Source: Botryococcus braunii
Lineage: Eukaryota > Chlorophyta > Trebouxiophyceae
NCBI GenBank assembly: GCA_002005505.1
Contig: KV908499.1
Location: 272,708 to 300,207, forward strand
Direction of reading: 5' to 3'
DNA: 27,500 nucleotides
Positions 27,309-27,500 of the stretch are shown in pieces (the first letter of the stretch is position 1; the number at the start of each line of letters is the position of its first letter). Below the pieces are notes generated by a model. That model was not told the origin of the DNA. It saw nothing but the letters and a program-made list of their open reading frames with translations, and ran no database searches. The position numbers were made by a program, and so were the translations under genes.

Positions 27309-27381
27309 ATGGCGGCTGTCGTACAGATTGGCGGAGTTACGTCGTCCTCCCCTTTCGATGATTTGCTGAAGATTGTTGCAG
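27309..27381 (+). CDS. Candidate first coding exon of an unidentified gene
   Basis: An ATG opens 24 codons (MAAVVQIGGVTSSSPF, then DDLLKIVA) plus one base, ending exactly at a strong CAG/gtatgag donor in phase 1. An in-frame TAA lies about 20 codons upstream. The composition looks like protein and there is no low complexity, but I do not recognise the family. The rest of the gene would lie beyond 27500. Confidence 0.4.
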
Positions 27382-27500
27382 GTATGAGCAATACTAATGG
27401 CTACTGTTGTTCTGATCAAAATTATGCTGCAGCTGTCTTGCCCCCATTGTGATGGTTTGTGCTATTAATATGGCACCACCCCTTATGTTCAGGGGCACAT

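Overview
This is a eukaryotic nuclear window dominated by simple-sequence DNA. Long (GT)n, (CA)n, (GA)n and (CT)n tracts, often compound and up to about 400 bp, sit between and inside genes whose exons are short (48 to 420 bp). I see no rRNA, tRNA, CRISPR array or bacterial-style operon. Spliceosomal introns, a nuclear-encoded plastid-type HflX GTPase with the G-M-G-E-K-Q-I-E-V-D-K-R signature, and GDSL esterases with plant-like blocks point to the green lineage. A streptophyte alga with a large, repeat-rich genome (Chara-like) is my best guess. That assignment is inference, not proof.

Layout, left to right. (1) 1-810: (GT)n and non-coding sequence that may hold a lost or distal 3' exon. (2) 810-5645, minus strand: GDSL esterase paralogue B, six reconstructed exons. 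(3) 5646-10119: a repeat-rich spacer with two near-perfect palindromes, a 137-bp-spaced duplication and a short dispersed repeat that also occurs inside paralogue B. (4) 10120-13858, minus strand: GDSL esterase paralogue A, six reconstructed exons, head-to-tail with B. (5) 13859-14485: divergent promoter interval. (6) 14486-16051, plus strand: a complete four-exon LSm6 gene. (7) 16052-17801: convergent 3' interval. (8) 17802-24367, minus strand: eight exons of an HflX-family GTPase, with a probable transit-peptide exon at 25884-26303. (9) 27309-27381, plus strand: a probable first coding exon of a further gene running off the window.

The four genes look functionally unrelated: two secreted-type esterase paralogues, a spliceosomal or mRNA-decay Sm-like protein, and an organellar ribosome-associated GTPase. 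The exons were found by reading conserved blocks in all frames and joining them at splice sites with consistent phase. For LSm6 this gives a complete 100-residue protein; for HflX E2-E9 it gives about 458 residues with all five G motifs.

No new multi-gene system is evident. The observations most worth checking are a GC-AG intron conserved at the same place in both GDSL paralogues, a GGTGAC/GTCACC palindrome about 335-350 bp upstream of both paralogue start codons, altered catalytic blocks in the esterases, a duplicated splice acceptor in paralogue B, a frequent GTGCG splice donor, and at least six different intronic or intergenic minisatellites.
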